Below, one piece after another: positions 21,425 to 22,079 of a stretch of DNA of 22,079 bases. Origin of the DNA: Rickettsiales bacterium. Lineage in GTDB: Bacteria > Pseudomonadota > Alphaproteobacteria > Rickettsiales > UBA1997. The position numbers and the translations under genes are program-made. The stretch covers positions 1 to 22,079 of the forward strand of contig JAIRWJ010000058.1 in the NCBI GenBank assembly GCA_031269065.1, read 5' to 3'. Numbering within the stretch: the stretch's first letter is position 1; each line of letters opens with the position of its first letter. Under the pieces are notes generated by a model. The model worked only from the letters and a program-made list of their open reading frames with translations, searched no databases and was not told the DNA's origin.

Positions 21425-22079
21425 ATGTCTAATAATAAATTAAAGGGAATTTTTCTATCCTGTTTAGTTTTGATGTTTACACCAGAGGCCAGATCAAAAG
21501 GATATTTGGGTATATCTAGTGTGAACAGAGGTGCTAATAGTACCAATATCACATTCTCAGACAACAGACCATCCCGCGAAATAGCCCAGGGCAAGACCGC
21601 ATCGTTCGGCGTGTCTGCTATGCGCTTTGCTAGAAATACTATGAGTCTTTTCTATTCTGCCTTCTCTGGTAAACCTGTACCAATAAACCACAGCGAACCG
21701 GGTGTTGGTGATGGGGTGTTATACTATGATTTACCCACTAGCGAAAGGGTCGGTTTGGCTATGGTAGCCATGGGATCTGTTGGTGCTGTGGCGTGGATAG
21801 TACTTGATACAATAGGATTTCCTGAGGCTATCGACTGGATAGCTATACCTGCGGTTGTGATAGAGGCGGCTGGGGTCATATACTTTGCATATAAATCGTG
21901 CACAGAAGCAGAACAGGAAATCGATATTCGACCAGATGGGGTTACAAAGTTTGGATATCTTAATAGATCATCTAGGCTCGTAAGAAAAAAACGAGGGCTA
22001 GAAGGAAAAGGAACAATTCTGTGGCCAAATGGAATTGGCTACGAAGGACTATTTGAGAACAATTTGATAAAAAACAATC
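21425..22079 (+). CDS. Second secreted MORN-repeat protein, C-terminus beyond window
   Basis: ATG at 21425 opens a frame of 218 codons that is still open at the window edge. The N-terminus (KLKGIFLSCLVLMFTPEARS) is a signal peptide. Two hydrophobic stretches (AMVAMGSVGAVAWIVLDTIG and IAIPAVVIEAAGVIYFAY) follow in mid-protein and could form a membrane hairpin. A basic patch (RLVRKKRG) leads into GKGTILWPNGIGYEGLFENN, which is one MORN unit, with more probably to come. Layout (signal, membrane region, MORN) parallels but does not copy the MORN protein at 3838. There is no clear Shine-Dalgarno sequence. Role in host contact or envelope scaffolding is inference. Confidence 0.75.
   Translation, partial: MSNNKLKGIFLSCLVLMFTPEARSKGYLGISSVNRGANSTNITFSDNRPSREIAQGKTASFGVSAMRFARNTMSLFYSAFSGKPVPINHSEPGVGDGVLYYDLPTSERVGLAMVAMGSVGAVAWIVLDTIGFPEAIDWIAIPAVVIEAAGVIYFAYKSCTEAEQEIDIRPDGVTKFGYLNRSSRLVRKKRGLEGKGTILWPNGIGYEGLFENNLIKNN

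Overview
The window reads as a gene-dense segment of a reduced alphaproteobacterial genome, most likely a Rickettsiales- or Holosporales-like intracellular bacterium. Reasons: the rpmF-plsX-fabH order, a cysteine-free L32 of alphaproteobacterial type, short-type Psd next to PssA, type III pantothenate kinase, AT-leaning composition with heavy AGA/AGG and ATA codon use, decaying genes, and secreted proteins carrying MORN, ankyrin-like and Pmp-like motifs. I cannot name the genus.

Layout. 1-444 (minus): N-terminus of a surface protein with chlamydial-Pmp-type GGAI/FxxN repeats, cut by the window edge. 702-3416 (minus): operon of a parvulin-type foldase and an MsbA-like ABC exporter, with a clear promoter. 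3838-5238 (plus): secreted MORN-repeat protein with a degenerate internal repeat block. 5558-6850 (minus): wreckage of a GDP-L-fucose operon, a truncated gmd remnant followed by a multiply frameshifted fcl containing a G13 tract. 7036-7548 (plus): small ankyrin-like protein behind a strong promoter. 7918-10703 (plus): rpmF, plsX, fabH, ybeY (ribosome, fatty acid and phospholipid initiation, rRNA maturation). 10700-12193 (minus): psd-pssA, phosphatidylethanolamine synthesis. 12337-12519: a hairpin-rich element closed by a long-range stem, possibly a non-coding RNA. 12574-16141 (plus): BamE-like lipoprotein, coaX, LolC/E-type permease, a tiny overlapping ORF and a PAP2 phosphatase. 16254-17447 (plus): pgk with a bidirectional terminator. 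17581-17697 (minus): a 38-residue Lys/Ser/Ala-rich peptide ending in a Cys cluster, with its own ribosome-binding site and terminator. 17906-21259 (minus): small lipoprotein, ctpA, SurA-like chaperone, rlmE. 21425 to the right edge (plus): a second secreted MORN protein behind a promoter with a perfect -35 box.

Most genes serve the cell envelope: phospholipid synthesis (plsX, fabH, psd, pssA, PAP2), lipoprotein and lipid export (LolC/E, MsbA-like), and periplasmic or outer-membrane folding and proteolysis (PpiC, SurA-like, BamE-like, CtpA). Between these conserved blocks sit host-interaction candidates (Pmp-like, two MORN proteins, ankyrin-like). Four promoter calls share a TTGAC(T/A) -35 box and an exact 17-nt spacer. 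No tRNA, rRNA, CRISPR array or intact mobile element was seen.
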